In this document: piece by piece, positions 42,619-53,110 of the stretch
Numbering within the stretch: the first letter of the stretch is position 1
Layout: each line of letters begins with the position of its first letter
From: Bisbaumannia salifodinae
GTDB taxonomy: Bacteria; Pseudomonadota; Gammaproteobacteria; Pseudomonadales; Halomonadaceae
Assembly: GCF_039522585.1 (NCBI RefSeq)
Contig: NZ_BAAADR010000010.1
DNA length: 64,000 nt
Reading direction: 5' to 3' (one strand)
Made by a program: the position numbers and the translations under genes
Notes under the pieces: generated by a model
What the model was told of the DNA's origin: nothing
Databases searched by the model: none
Seen by the model: the letters and a program-made list of their open reading frames with translations, nothing else

Positions 42619-43509
42619 ATGACCGTCAAACAGCTGCGGGCCTTCCTGGCGGTGGCCCAGTCCCTGAGCTTTACCCAGGCCTGCGAGCGCCTGCACCTCT
42701 CCCAGCCGGCCCTGAGCCTGGCGATCAAGGGGCTGGAGGAGAGCCTCGGCGGCCCGCTTTTGACCCGCAGCACCCGCAGCGTGCGCCTGACCCCGGAGGG
42801 CGAATCCCTGGTGCCACTGGCCAAGCGGCTGCTGGCGGAGTGGGACAACACCGAGGAGCTGTTGCGCCAGCGCTTCACCCTGCAACTCGGCCGAGTGGCG
42901 GTGGCCGCCATGCCCGCCTTCGCCTGCAACCTGCTGCCCGCGGCGCTGATGGCCTTCCGCCGCCGCCACCCGCGTATCACGGTGACGGTGCACGACGTGA
43001 TCAACGAGCAGGTGATCGAGATGGTGCGCCGCGGCCAGGTGGAGCTGGGCATCGCCTTCGCCCCGGAGGCCGACCGGGGCCTGACCTTTACGCCGCTGTT
43101 CGAGGATCGCTTCGTGGCGGTGGTGCCCGCGGACTCGCCGCTGGCCGAGGCCGGCACCCTGCGCTGGGCCGACCTGCTGGCCTATGATCTGATCACCCTG
43201 CAGCGCCCCTCCATGGTGCGCCTGCTGCTGGAGTCGGAGCTGGCCGCCCAGGGCATCGAGCTGGCCGTGACCTTCGAGAGCCACCAACTGGTCACGGTGG
43301 GGCGCATGGTGGCCAGCGGCCTGGGGGTCAGCGCGGTGCCGGCCCTGTGCCGCCAGCAGATGCACGAGCTGGGCGCCCGCTGCCTGCCCCTGGAGGCGCC
43401 GGTCATCTCGCGCCCGGTGGGGGTGCTCTCCCCGGCCGGCCAGGAGCTCTCGGTGGCGGCCCAGGCGCTCCGGGAGATCCTCGCCGAGCCGCTACGGGGC
43501 ATGGCGTAA
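42619..43509 (+). CDS. LysR-family regulator, probable regulator of scoAB
   Basis: Transcription factor of 296 residues. The HTH starts at the very N-terminus (MTVKQLRAFLAVAQSLSFTQA, then HLSQPALSLAIKGLEESLG), followed by an effector domain. The divergent position next to scoA suggests control of acetoacetate use, possibly with acetoacetate or its CoA ester as signal. The target is inferred from layout. Confidence 0.9.
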   Translation: MTVKQLRAFLAVAQSLSFTQACERLHLSQPALSLAIKGLEESLGGPLLTRSTRSVRLTPEGESLVPLAKRLLAEWDNTEELLRQRFTLQLGRVAVAAMPAFACNLLPAALMAFRRRHPRITVTVHDVINEQVIEMVRRGQVELGIAFAPEADRGLTFTPLFEDRFVAVVPADSPLAEAGTLRWADLLAYDLITLQRPSMVRLLLESELAAQGIELAVTFESHQLVTVGRMVASGLGVSAVPALCRQQMHELGARCLPLEAPVISRPVGVLSPAGQELSVAAQALREILAEPLRGMA

Positions 43510-43595
43510 GACGGTGACAGGGCGTGATAGCAGAGTGGGAGGCCAGGCCGCCCCTCCCTGCTAGGGTATAGGTAAAGCCCATAAGGGAGGCCGCC

Positions 43596-45548
<1,953 letters not shown>

Positions 45549-45571
45549 CCTCTCCTCCCGGCAGCGTGAGC

Positions 45572-45593
45572 GCCCGGGCTGGGCAGCCCGGGC
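45572..45593. terminator. Possible terminator after aacS
   Basis: Stem GCCCGGGCT / AGCCCGGGC with loop GGGC 24 bp after the aacS stop. No clear T-run follows. Confidence 0.45.
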
Positions 45594-45642
45594 GGCTTAC
45601 AGTAGCATTGGCACGGTTGTTTCAGCGCATCGAGGAGCGCGC

Positions 45643-46515
45643 ATGCCAATACTCAAGGGGAGCGTCAGCCTGTTCCTGCTGACCCTGACCACCCTGCTCT
45701 GGGGCCTTCCGCTGATGGTCCTGACCCTGGTCAAGGTGATCACCCCCGGTCACCGGCTGCGTCTCAGGGTGCTCCAGGGGCTGAATTTCATCGCCCTCAA
45801 CTGGATCGGTCTCAACCTCTGGTGGATGCGCCACTGGCTCAAGCCCCGGCTTCAGGCCGAGGTGCCCGAGGGACTGAGCCAGGACCAGCGCTGGCTGGTG
45901 CTCTCCAATCACCGCAGCTGGACCGATATCTTTATGCTGCAGCTGGTGCTGCATCGACGTATCCCCATGCCACGCTTCTTCCTCAAGCGCCAGCTGATCT
46001 GGGTGCCCATCGTCGGCCTGGCCTGGTGGGCCCTGGAGTTCCCCTTTATGCGTCGCCTCAATCGCGAGCAGCGCGAGCGCCATCCGCACCTGGCCCGGCG
46101 TGATCGCGAGGCCACCGAGCGCATGTGCGAGCGCGCCCGGGAGCTGCCCATCGCCATCTATAACTTCGTCGAGGGCACCCGCTTTACCCCCGCCAAGCAT
46201 GATGCCCAGCAGAGTCCCTATCGTCACCTGCTCAGGCCCCGGGCCGGTGGCACCGCCCAGGTGCTGGGCCTGCTCGGTGACCAGCTCAGTGGTATCCTCG
46301 ATGTGACGCTGGACTATGCCAGGCCCGATCCCACCTTCTGGGACTTCCTGTGTGGCCGCGAGGGCGAGATTCGGCTATATGCCCGGCGCCTCGAGGTACC
46401 CAGTTGGATGCCGGGGGGCGACTATCACGAGGATCCGGACTACAAGGAACGCTTCCACTCATGGCTCAACGCCCTTTGGCAAGACAAGGATCGGCGTCTC
46501 GACGACTGGCGCTGA
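45643..46515 (+). CDS. Membrane acyltransferase (PlsC/YihG type)
   Basis: LPLAT-family enzyme of 290 residues, anchored by an N-terminal hydrophobic region (about residues 5-35 and 45-65). The catalytic NHRSWTD motif (HX4D) is at about 86-92, and EGTRFTPAKH at about 175-184. It most resembles YihG/YihX-type lysophosphatidic acid acyltransferases. Its last 55 bp overlap the start of the next gene in another frame, implying coupled expression. Confidence 0.9.
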   Translation: MPILKGSVSLFLLTLTTLLWGLPLMVLTLVKVITPGHRLRLRVLQGLNFIALNWIGLNLWWMRHWLKPRLQAEVPEGLSQDQRWLVLSNHRSWTDIFMLQLVLHRRIPMPRFFLKRQLIWVPIVGLAWWALEFPFMRRLNREQRERHPHLARRDREATERMCERARELPIAIYNFVEGTRFTPAKHDAQQSPYRHLLRPRAGGTAQVLGLLGDQLSGILDVTLDYARPDPTFWDFLCGREGEIRLYARRLEVPSWMPGGDYHEDPDYKERFHSWLNALWQDKDRRLDDWR

Positions 46516-47393
46516 TCCTGATCCTGCTGGCCCTCCTGGTCAGCGGCTGTGCCGGCCACTCGGGGGAGACCCGCCGCCTGGGCCAGGCCCCCATCGCCGG
46601 CAACTGGATCACCATCCAGCGCGGCGACACCCTGGGCGCCATCGCCCGCCGCGCCGATGTGCCCCTGGCCCGGCTCCAGCGCTTCAACCCCGGTGTGGAT
46701 GCCCGCCGCCTGGCGGTGGGCCAGCGGCTCCTGGTGCCCACGGCCAACGAGCGCGCCCCCTCCGGCGGCCCCTACCGCTACCAGATTCGTCCCGGCGACA
46801 CCTACTCCTCGGTAGCGCGTCATTTCGGTTCCACCAGCGCCCGTATCCAGGCCGCCAACCCCGGCCAGCAGCCCAATCGCCTGCGGGTCGGTCAGGTCAT
46901 CCAGGTGCCCCTGCGCGGCGGCGCGCCCAGCCGAAGCACCGCCAGCCGTCCCGCGAGCGGCGGTTCGTCACGCCCCGCGTCCACTCCCGCTCGCCCGGAT
47001 CCCGGTGACCTGCCATCGTCGGCACGCAACTGGCCCTGGCCCCTCAACGACTACCGGGTGATTCGCCACTACGGCACCGACAGCCGCGGTACCCTGCAGC
47101 CCATGCTGCTGGCCACCGGCAATGGCGCCCAGGCCAAGGCCGTGGCGGATGGCGAAGTGCGCTTCGCCGGCAGCATGCGCCAGCTCGGGCGGGTGGTCAT
47201 CGTCCACCATGACGGCAACCTGCAGAGCGTCTATGCCCAGTGCGAACGGTTGTCGGTGGAGGTGGGGCGCCGGATCAGCCGCGGCACCCCGCTATGCACC
47301 GTGGGACGCCATGGGGAGACCGGGCGCTACGATCTCTTGTTCGATATGCGCCATGGCGGCAGGCCCATCGATCCGCGGCGGGTCTTGCGCTAA
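46461..47393 (+). CDS. LysM / degenerate LytM (M23) lipoprotein, NlpD/EnvC-like
   Basis: Predicted outer-membrane lipoprotein of about 310 residues: lipobox LVSGC near residue 30, two LysM domains (WITIQRGDTLGAIARRA and YRYQIRPGDTYSSVARHFG), a Pro/Ser/Arg linker and a C-terminal LytM domain. The catalytic metal ligands are lost: HLHFE is DLLFD, and the YAH segment is YAQC. It is therefore more likely an amidase activator than a peptidase. The start overlaps the acyltransferase gene by 55 bp, with AAGGAA 11 bp upstream. The 3' end is repeated downstream. Confidence 0.87.
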   Translation: MAQRPLARQGSASRRLALILILLALLVSGCAGHSGETRRLGQAPIAGNWITIQRGDTLGAIARRADVPLARLQRFNPGVDARRLAVGQRLLVPTANERAPSGGPYRYQIRPGDTYSSVARHFGSTSARIQAANPGQQPNRLRVGQVIQVPLRGGAPSRSTASRPASGGSSRPASTPARPDPGDLPSSARNWPWPLNDYRVIRHYGTDSRGTLQPMLLATGNGAQAKAVADGEVRFAGSMRQLGRVVIVHHDGNLQSVYAQCERLSVEVGRRISRGTPLCTVGRHGETGRYDLLFDMRHGGRPIDPRRVLR

Positions 47394-47420
47394 CGCCTCC
47401 TGTTCGGCGCTTCCGGTTCC

Positions 47421-47468
47421 CGCCATGGCGGCAGACCCATCGATCCGCGGCGGGTCTTGCGCCGATAG
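47421..47468 (+). repeat. Second copy of the LytM-gene 3' end (tail echo)
   Basis: This segment encodes RHGGRPIDPRRVLR plus one extra Arg and TAG, against RHGGRPIDPRRVLR and TAA at 47349-47393. The copies differ by one synonymous change (AGG/AGA) and the end. It lies 27 bp after the gene and 12 bp before a terminator hairpin. Confidence 0.9.
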
Positions 47469-47480
47469 CCACACCAAACA

Positions 47481-47498
47481 CGGGGCCTTCGGGCCCCG
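47481..47498 (+). terminator. Probable terminator after the LytM gene
   Basis: Stem CGGGGCC / GGCCCCG with a TTCG tetraloop just after the tail echo. The T-run is weak. Confidence 0.55.
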
Positions 47499-47590
47499 CT
47501 GTCATCCCGCCGTCATCCCATCGCCCCACCCCTGTCATCGCCGAGACTCAGGCTAGGCGCTATAACGAGCGATGATAGTCAGGAGTGGCG

Positions 47591-48754
47591 ATGCGTATCT
47601 GTCTGGTCAGCGAGACCTGGGCGCCGGAGGTCAATGGCGTGGCCCATACCCTGGGACGGCTTGGTGAGGAGCTACTGGCGCGAGGCCATCAGCTTCAACT
47701 GATTCGACCGCGCCCCGATGACGGTTTGCGCCAGCCCGGCATGCAGGCCGAACTTCAGGTCAGGAGCCTGCCCCTGCCCGGCTATCGACAGGTGCGCCTG
47801 GGCTGGCCGGCGCGCCGCGCCCTTCACCGCTTCTGGCGCCGGCAGCGCCCCGATATCGCCTACCTCGCCACCGAAGGCCCCCTGGGCTGGGCCGCCCTGG
47901 GCGCCGCCCGACGGCTAATGATCCCCACCGCCAGCGGCTTCCATACCGACTTCGATCATTATGCCGGGGCCTATGGGATGGGCCTGTTCAAGCCGCTGGT
48001 ACGCGCCGGGCTACGCCGCTTCCATAACCGCACCGGCGCCACCCTGGTACCGACACCGGAGCAGGCTCGCCGGCTAGCGGAGCAGGGCTTTGCCAACCTG
48101 GCCGTGATGGGTCGCGGCGTCGATACCGGGCGCTTTGCTCCGGATAAACGGGATGCGGCGCTGCGCCTGGCCTGGGGCGCCCAACCCCATCAGCCGGTGG
48201 TGCTGCACGTGGGGCGCCTGGCCAAGGAGAAGAACCTGGCCCTGCTGGTGCGCACGGTACGCGCCATGCAGGCCCTGCGGCCGGACCTGGTTCAGGTCAT
48301 TGTCGGCGATGGCCCCCAGCGTCAGGCCCTAGCCGCCGAGCTCCCCGAGGCCCACTTCTGCGGCTTCGTGCCCCCGGACGACCTGCCCCGCCACTATGCC
48401 AGCGCCGACCTGCTGCTGTTTCCGTCGCTCTCCGAGACCTATGGCAATGTGGTGACCGAGGCCATGGCCAGCGGCCTGCCGGTAGTGGCCTTCGCCACCG
48501 CCGCCGCGGCACTGCTGATCGAGGCGGACCATAACGGCGTCAGCGTGGCGCCCGAGGATGACGAGGCCTTTATCGCCGCCGCCTGCCGACTCTGCCAGAG
48601 CCCGGCACGCTGGGGCCAACTGGGTCGAAGCGCCCGCCTGACGGTCGCCGAACAGAGCTGGTCACGAATCGCCGATGACTTCCTGGCCATCCTCGAGGGG
48701 GTCCGGCAAGTGCGTCCTGCCCCCACCCACCGAGTGCCGACCTCGGCCCGCTAG
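47591..48754 (+). CDS. GT4-family glycosyltransferase
   Basis: Retaining glycosyltransferase of 387 residues with a GT-B fold. The N-terminal VSETWAPEVNGVAHTL resembles MgtA/PimB-type mannosyl or glucosyl transferases, VVLHVGRLAKEKN marks the donor domain, and the EX7E motif is in SETYGNVVTEAMASGLP. The likely role is a membrane glycolipid or envelope sugar, by association with the acyltransferase upstream and PAP2 phosphatase 8 bp downstream. ATG 47591 follows AGGAG. Confidence 0.88.
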   Translation: MRICLVSETWAPEVNGVAHTLGRLGEELLARGHQLQLIRPRPDDGLRQPGMQAELQVRSLPLPGYRQVRLGWPARRALHRFWRRQRPDIAYLATEGPLGWAALGAARRLMIPTASGFHTDFDHYAGAYGMGLFKPLVRAGLRRFHNRTGATLVPTPEQARRLAEQGFANLAVMGRGVDTGRFAPDKRDAALRLAWGAQPHQPVVLHVGRLAKEKNLALLVRTVRAMQALRPDLVQVIVGDGPQRQALAAELPEAHFCGFVPPDDLPRHYASADLLLFPSLSETYGNVVTEAMASGLPVVAFATAAAALLIEADHNGVSVAPEDDEAFIAAACRLCQSPARWGQLGRSARLTVAEQSWSRIADDFLAILEGVRQVRPAPTHRVPTSAR

Positions 48755-48762
48755 GAGGCCCC

Positions 48763-49335
48763 ATGATGATCACGCCCCGCACCCCTGCCCTCTTCCGGCG
48801 CCTGGATCTGCTGGAGTGGTCGCTGTGCCACCGCCTGGCGGTAGCCACCAGCGCCGCGCCCTTGCCCCTCGGCCTGCTGCGCCTGGCCAGTCGAGTGGGG
48901 GACTGGCCCGCCTGGGTGCTGCTGATCGCCCTGCAGCCGCTGCTGCATGGTGCCCTGGGCTGGCGCTTGATGCTGCACTTCAGCCTCACCGCCCTGGTAG
49001 CGGTCAGCCTCTACCGCCTGATCAAGACGCGGCTCTGCCGCGAGCGCCCCTCCATCACCTTCCGGGCCATTCCCTGCCGGGAACCGCCGCGGGATCGCTA
49101 CAGCTTCCCCAGCGGCCATACCCTGCATGCGGTGATCTTCAGCCTGCTGACCGCGGCGACCCAGCCCTGGCTGTTGCTGCTGGTTCTGCCCCTGGCCCTG
49201 CTGATCGCCCTCTCCCGGGTGGGCCTGGGGCTGCACTATATTTCCGATGTGATCGGCGGCGCCCTGCTGGGCCTGACCATCGGCCTGATCAGCCTGTACT
49301 GGCTCCCTGTTACGACCCAGGCTCTGGCACACTAG
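48763..49335 (+). CDS. PAP2-family membrane phosphatase
   Basis: Integral membrane lipid phosphatase of 190 residues with the three motifs KTRLCRERP, PSGHT and SRVGLGLHYISD in order, spread over about five to six transmembrane segments. Such enzymes dephosphorylate phosphatidate, PGP or undecaprenyl diphosphate. It starts 8 bp after the glycosyltransferase and is likely in the same transcript. Confidence 0.9.
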   Translation: MMITPRTPALFRRLDLLEWSLCHRLAVATSAAPLPLGLLRLASRVGDWPAWVLLIALQPLLHGALGWRLMLHFSLTALVAVSLYRLIKTRLCRERPSITFRAIPCREPPRDRYSFPSGHTLHAVIFSLLTAATQPWLLLLVLPLALLIALSRVGLGLHYISDVIGGALLGLTIGLISLYWLPVTTQALAH

Positions 49336-49362
49336 GGGCTCCACGTTCATTGGCGAGTGCCC

Positions 49363-49992
49363 ATGCCAAGCCCCTCTTGCTGGCAGCTGCTGCTGGATGA
49401 CCCGCCGCTATGGCGACGGGACGGCGTGCTGGGTGAGCCCACGGCGACCCGGCTATTGCAGCGCCTGGACGCCGAGGTGTCCTGGCAGCGTCCCACCCTC
49501 AGGCTCTATGGCCGCGAGCACCCGATCCCCCGCCGCCAGGCCTGGATGGGCGAGCCCGACGCGCACTACCGCTATTCGGGCCGCGACTTTATCCCCCAGC
49601 CCTGGCATCCCGAACTGCCCGGGATCAAGGCCGAGATCGAGTCATGCCTGGCGGCACTGGGCTTGCCCCGCGCCTTGAATAGCGTACTGCTCAATCGCTA
49701 TGGCGACGGCCAGGAGCGCATGGGCTGGCATAGCGACGACGAGCCCGAGTTGGGCGAGGCGCCGGTGATCGCCGCCCTCTCCCTGGGCGCCGAGCGGCCG
49801 CTGCGCTTCCGCTGGAAGGACCGCCGGGGTCCCGCCTTCAATCTCTGGCTACCCCACGACAGCCTGCTGGTCATGGGTCCCGGCTGCCAGGCCGTGCTGC
49901 AGCACGCCCTCTTGCCCCGCCAGGGGCGAATTCACCAACCCGGGCTGCGGATCAACCTCACCTTCCGCCATATCCAGCCGCGCCGGCCCTAA
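49363..49992 (+). CDS. alkB: AlkB-family 2-oxoglutarate/Fe(II) dioxygenase
   Basis: DNA/RNA dealkylation-repair type dioxygenase of 209 residues. The iron-binding HxD is in GWHSDDEPELG, the 2-oxoglutarate-binding end is RINLTFR, and NRYGDGQERMGWH is the AlkB/ABH2-like signature. It removes alkyl lesions such as 1-methyladenine. ATG 49363 and GTG 49357 are both possible starts. A strong terminator follows. Confidence 0.92.
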   Translation: MPSPSCWQLLLDDPPLWRRDGVLGEPTATRLLQRLDAEVSWQRPTLRLYGREHPIPRRQAWMGEPDAHYRYSGRDFIPQPWHPELPGIKAEIESCLAALGLPRALNSVLLNRYGDGQERMGWHSDDEPELGEAPVIAALSLGAERPLRFRWKDRRGPAFNLWLPHDSLLVMGPGCQAVLQHALLPRQGRIHQPGLRINLTFRHIQPRRP

Positions 49993-50001
49993 CCCCCATC
50001 A

Positions 50002-50040
50002 ACGCCGAAGGCCGAACGCATCGCGTTCGGCCTTCGGCGT
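50002..50040. terminator. Strong intrinsic terminator between alkB and gcvT
   Basis: Perfect 18 bp stem beginning ACGCCGAAGGCC, with an ATC loop, followed by TTCT. It lies between convergent genes. Confidence 0.88.
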
Positions 50041-50062
50041 TTCTGCCCGGGTCAAGGGAAGA

Positions 50063-50077
50063 AAGATAACGGTATAA
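50063..50077 (+). repeat. 15-mer AAGATAACGGTATAA, copy 3 of 3
   Basis: Exact match to the copies at 25259 and 27574. Here it lies 17 bp beyond the gcvT stop, between the alkB terminator and gcvT. Confidence 0.8.
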
Positions 50078-50093
50078 AAAGGGGTGCGATAGA

Positions 50094-51206
50094 CTAGCCG
50101 CGATAGTAACCCGGCGTCACGAAGGGCATCCTGGTCACCGTCATCGGCAGGCGCTTGCCGCGCACCTCGGCGAACACCTGGGTCTCGGGGTCACTGGCCT
50201 CGATGCTGACATAACCCATGGCCACCGGCTTGCCCACGCTGGGGCCGAAGCCGCCGGAGGTCACCACGCCGATGCGTTCGCCCTCGGCGTTATACAGCTC
50301 GGCACCCTCGCGCACCGGGGCACGCCCCTCGCCCAGCAGGCCCACCCGCTTGCGGCGGTGATCCTTGTCCTGCACCTGCTGCAGGATCAGCTCGGCGCCG
50401 GGGAAGCCGCCGGCACGCTCGCCGCCCAGCCGGCGCGGCTTGCCGATGGCCCAGATCAGCCCCGCCTCCACCGGGGTGGTGGCGGTATCGATATCATGAC
50501 CATAGAGACACAGGCCCGCCTCCAGGCGCAGGGAGTCCCGCGCCCCCAGGCCGATGGCCTCCACCTCGGCCTCGGCCAGCAGGCGCCGGGCCAGGGTCTC
50601 GCTGTCGGCGGCGGCCACCGAGATCTCGAAGCCATCCTCGCCGGTATAGCCGCTGCGACTCACCCAGGCCTCGATGCCATCGATCGTGAAGTGTCCGTGC
50701 TGCATAAAGACCAACTCGCCGGCCGCGGGGCAGAGGCGCTTCATCACCTCGGCGGCCTGGGGGCCCTGCAGGGCCAGCAGGCCCCGATCGAGCGGCTCGA
50801 GCGTATGGCCCGATGCCAGGTTGGCCTCCAGGTGGGCGATATCCTGAGCCTTGCAGGCGGCATTGACCACCAGGTAGAGGTGATCGCCGGCGTTGACCAC
50901 CATCAGGTCATCGAGGATGCCCCCCTCCGGGTTGGTAAAGAGCGCGTAACGCTGCATGCCTTCCGGCAGGCCGACGATATCCGCGGGCACCAGAGCCTCG
51001 AGGGCCGCCGCCGGGTCCGGCCCACGCAGGATCAGCTGCCCCATATGGGAGACATCGAACAGGCCGCAGGCGCTGCGGGTATGCTCGTGCTCCTTCTTGA
51101 CTCCCAGGGGGTACTGCACCGGCATCTCGTAACCGGCGAAGGGCACCAGCTTGGCCCCCAGCTCCACGTGCAGGTCGTACAACGGCGTCTTGTCGAGTTG
51201 GCTCAT
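50094..51206 (-). CDS. gcvT: Glycine cleavage system T protein (aminomethyltransferase)
   Basis: Transfers the methylene group from the H-protein-bound intermediate to tetrahydrofolate, releasing ammonia, 370 residues. Conserved parts: MPVQYPLGVKKEHEHTR, FDVSHMGQ, SRSGYTGEDGFEI and GLGARDSLRLEAG. It is separated from gcvH and gcvP by the symporter gene and lies on the other strand, so the three gcv genes form two divergent units around one regulatory region. Confidence 0.97.
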   Translation of the reverse strand: MSQLDKTPLYDLHVELGAKLVPFAGYEMPVQYPLGVKKEHEHTRSACGLFDVSHMGQLILRGPDPAAALEALVPADIVGLPEGMQRYALFTNPEGGILDDLMVVNAGDHLYLVVNAACKAQDIAHLEANLASGHTLEPLDRGLLALQGPQAAEVMKRLCPAAGELVFMQHGHFTIDGIEAWVSRSGYTGEDGFEISVAAADSETLARRLLAEAEVEAIGLGARDSLRLEAGLCLYGHDIDTATTPVEAGLIWAIGKPRRLGGERAGGFPGAELILQQVQDKDHRRKRVGLLGEGRAPVREGAELYNAEGERIGVVTSGGFGPSVGKPVAMGYVSIEASDPETQVFAEVRGKRLPMTVTRMPFVTPGYYRG

Positions 51207-51269
51207 GGTGTTTTCCGTGACAGGTTGGGGTCGAGCGGTGGCGGGCGACGCATGCCGCCCGCCGGCCGC

Positions 51270-52646
51270 TTACTTGGGCAGATCCTCACCCGGCAGGACG
51301 TCCTTGCCGTCGAAATAGTCTCGGGTCAGCTTGAAGACCATGGGCGACAGCAGCGCCAGGGCGATCAGGTTGGGAATGGCCATCATGGCGTTGAAGGTAT
51401 CCGCCATCAGCCAGATGAAGCCCAGCTGAGCGATGGCCCCCAGCGGAATGGCCAGCACGAACAGCACCCGGTAGAGCATGATGGAGCGGGTACCGAACAG
51501 GAACTGGAAACACTTCTCGCCATAGAAGGACCAGCCGAGGATGGTGGTGAAGGCGAAGATCGCCAGGGCCAGGGAGACGATCTGATTACCGTATCCCGGT
51601 AGCGCCGCCTCGAAGGAGAGCGCGGTCAGCGAGGCCCCCGCCTCGCCCTCGACCCACACCGTGGAGGTGAGGATCACCAGGGCGGTGATGGTGCAGACCA
51701 TGATGGTGTCGATAAAGGTACCCAGCATGGCGATCAGCCCCTGACGCACCGGGTTCTTGGTTTGCGCCGCGGCGTGGGCGATGGGCGCGCTGCCCAACCC
51801 CGCCTCGTTGGAGAAGATCCCCCGGGCCACCCCGAAGCGGATCGCCGCCATCACCGCGGCCCCGGCGAAGCCACCCATGGCGGCATGGGGATTGAAGGCG
51901 TAGTAGAAGATCATCGAGAAGGCATCGCCGATCTGGCTGGCATTCACCGCCAGCACCACCAGGCCCGCCAGGATATAGAGGATACCCATGATCGGCACCA
52001 GCTTACCGGCCACCTTGGCGATACGCTTGATACCGCCCAGGATCACCGCCCCGGCCAGTACCATGATCACCACCCCGGTGAGCCAGTGGGGCAACCCGAA
52101 GGTGGAGTCGAGGGCATCGGCCACCGAATTGGACTGCACGGTGTTGCCGATACCGAAGGCCGCCACGGCGCCGAAGAAGGCGAAGGCGCCCCCCAGCCAG
52201 GCCCACTTCTTGCCCAGGCCGTTCTTGATATAGAACATCGGCCCGCCGATATGGTTGCCGGTGCTGTCCACCTCCCGATAGCGCACGGCGAGCACCGCCT
52301 CGGAGAACTTGGTGGCCATCCCCACCAGGGCGGTGATCCACATCCAGAACACCGCGCCCGGCCCCCCCAGGGCGATGGCGGTGGCCACCCCGGCGATGTT
52401 CCCGGTACCGATGGTGGCGGAGAGCGCGGTCATCAGGGCATTGAAGGGCGAGATCTCCCCCTCCTTCTCTTCGCCCTTGGCGGCGCGCCCCTGGAACATC
52501 AGCTTGAAGCCGGTACCCAGCTTGCGGATCGGCATCAGCTTGAGACCCAGCTGCAGGTAGAGACCCACCCCCAGCAACAGGATCAACATCAATGGCCCCC
52601 AGACCACGCTATTGATCGCACTGAACAGATTCGTTAAGGCTTCCAT
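51270..52646 (-). CDS. AGCS-family sodium:alanine/glycine symporter
   Basis: Sodium-coupled amino acid importer of 458 residues with about ten transmembrane helices. The AGCS signature is seen in SATIGTGNIAGVATAIALGG, followed by GGPMFYI and ARGIFSNEAGLGSAPIAHAAA. It lies 63 bp upstream of gcvT on the same strand, so glycine uptake and cleavage are probably co-expressed. Confidence 0.94.
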   Translation of the reverse strand: MEALTNLFSAINSVVWGPLMLILLLGVGLYLQLGLKLMPIRKLGTGFKLMFQGRAAKGEEKEGEISPFNALMTALSATIGTGNIAGVATAIALGGPGAVFWMWITALVGMATKFSEAVLAVRYREVDSTGNHIGGPMFYIKNGLGKKWAWLGGAFAFFGAVAAFGIGNTVQSNSVADALDSTFGLPHWLTGVVIMVLAGAVILGGIKRIAKVAGKLVPIMGILYILAGLVVLAVNASQIGDAFSMIFYYAFNPHAAMGGFAGAAVMAAIRFGVARGIFSNEAGLGSAPIAHAAAQTKNPVRQGLIAMLGTFIDTIMVCTITALVILTSTVWVEGEAGASLTALSFEAALPGYGNQIVSLALAIFAFTTILGWSFYGEKCFQFLFGTRSIMLYRVLFVLAIPLGAIAQLGFIWLMADTFNAMMAIPNLIALALLSPMVFKLTRDYFDGKDVLPGEDLPK

Positions 52647-52891
52647 GGGATCGTTCCCCCTTGACTATTCTTGTTGGGCACACGTGGTTCGCGTGCGATG
52701 TCTCGACTCGCCGCCCCTGGATCAGTCAGGGGATCGGCAGAGAGTGCGTAACATAGCGGATCCCTCCGCCTTTTCTCCAGTCCACTATAAGAAATTTTTG
52801 CCTTGCTACGTCTAATGTAGAATAGCAGATGACCCATGCCAGGGACCGTTGAGGCATGGGGGCGTCTCGGCCGGCCATTGACGAGAAATTT

Positions 52892-52907
52892 GTTTCCGAT
52901 AGGAAAC
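52892..52907. promoter_or_regulatory. Perfect inverted repeat, candidate gcv operator 1
   Basis: GTTTCC-GATA-GGAAAC, a 6 bp perfect dyad. It overlaps the expected -10 region of a promoter with TTGACG at about 52878. The core TTTCCGATAGGAAA matches a second site next to gcvH at 12 of 14 positions. Confidence 0.6.
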
Positions 52908-53088
52908 ATGGGCTACATTATCGAGCCTGGAGCGGGACCACAAGTCCTCGGCGGAGGATCACCTCCCCCTGCCTGGACACCCCGCCGGGGGAAGACCACC
53001 CTGTAATAAGCCTCGACGCACCCACCAGGCCGCCGTCGACATGGCCAAAACGGGCGTTAGGGGTTAGGATTCGCCCGATCTGAAAACC

Positions 53089-53104
53089 TTTTCGTATAGG
53101 AAAA
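53089..53104. promoter_or_regulatory. Inverted repeat next to gcvH, candidate gcv operator 2
   Basis: TTTTC-GTATAG-GAAAA, ending six bases before the gcvH ATG and covering its AGGAAA ribosome site. It is related to the site at 52892. Protein binding here would block both transcription and ribosome access. Confidence 0.55.
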
Positions 53105-53110
53105 CCTGCG

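Larger units (their letters stand above)
52647..53110. other. 464 bp divergent regulatory region between the symporter and gcvH
   Basis: No convincing gene lies here. It separates the symporter-gcvT unit from gcvHP. It holds the two related inverted repeats at 52892-52907 and 53089-53104, an AT-rich stretch around 52785-52830 with a CTAC/GTAG dyad, and TTGACG at about 52878. I searched both strands for the glycine riboswitch core and did not find it. Confidence 0.6.

Noticed and set aside
50078..50110. gcvT tail echo (CTATCGC repeated just past the stop)
   Set aside because: Only about eight bases match, which is not distinguishable from chance.
52647..53110. Glycine riboswitch upstream of gcvH or the symporter
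   Set aside because: The conserved aptamer core could not be found on either strand; only inverted repeats of protein-operator type are visible.
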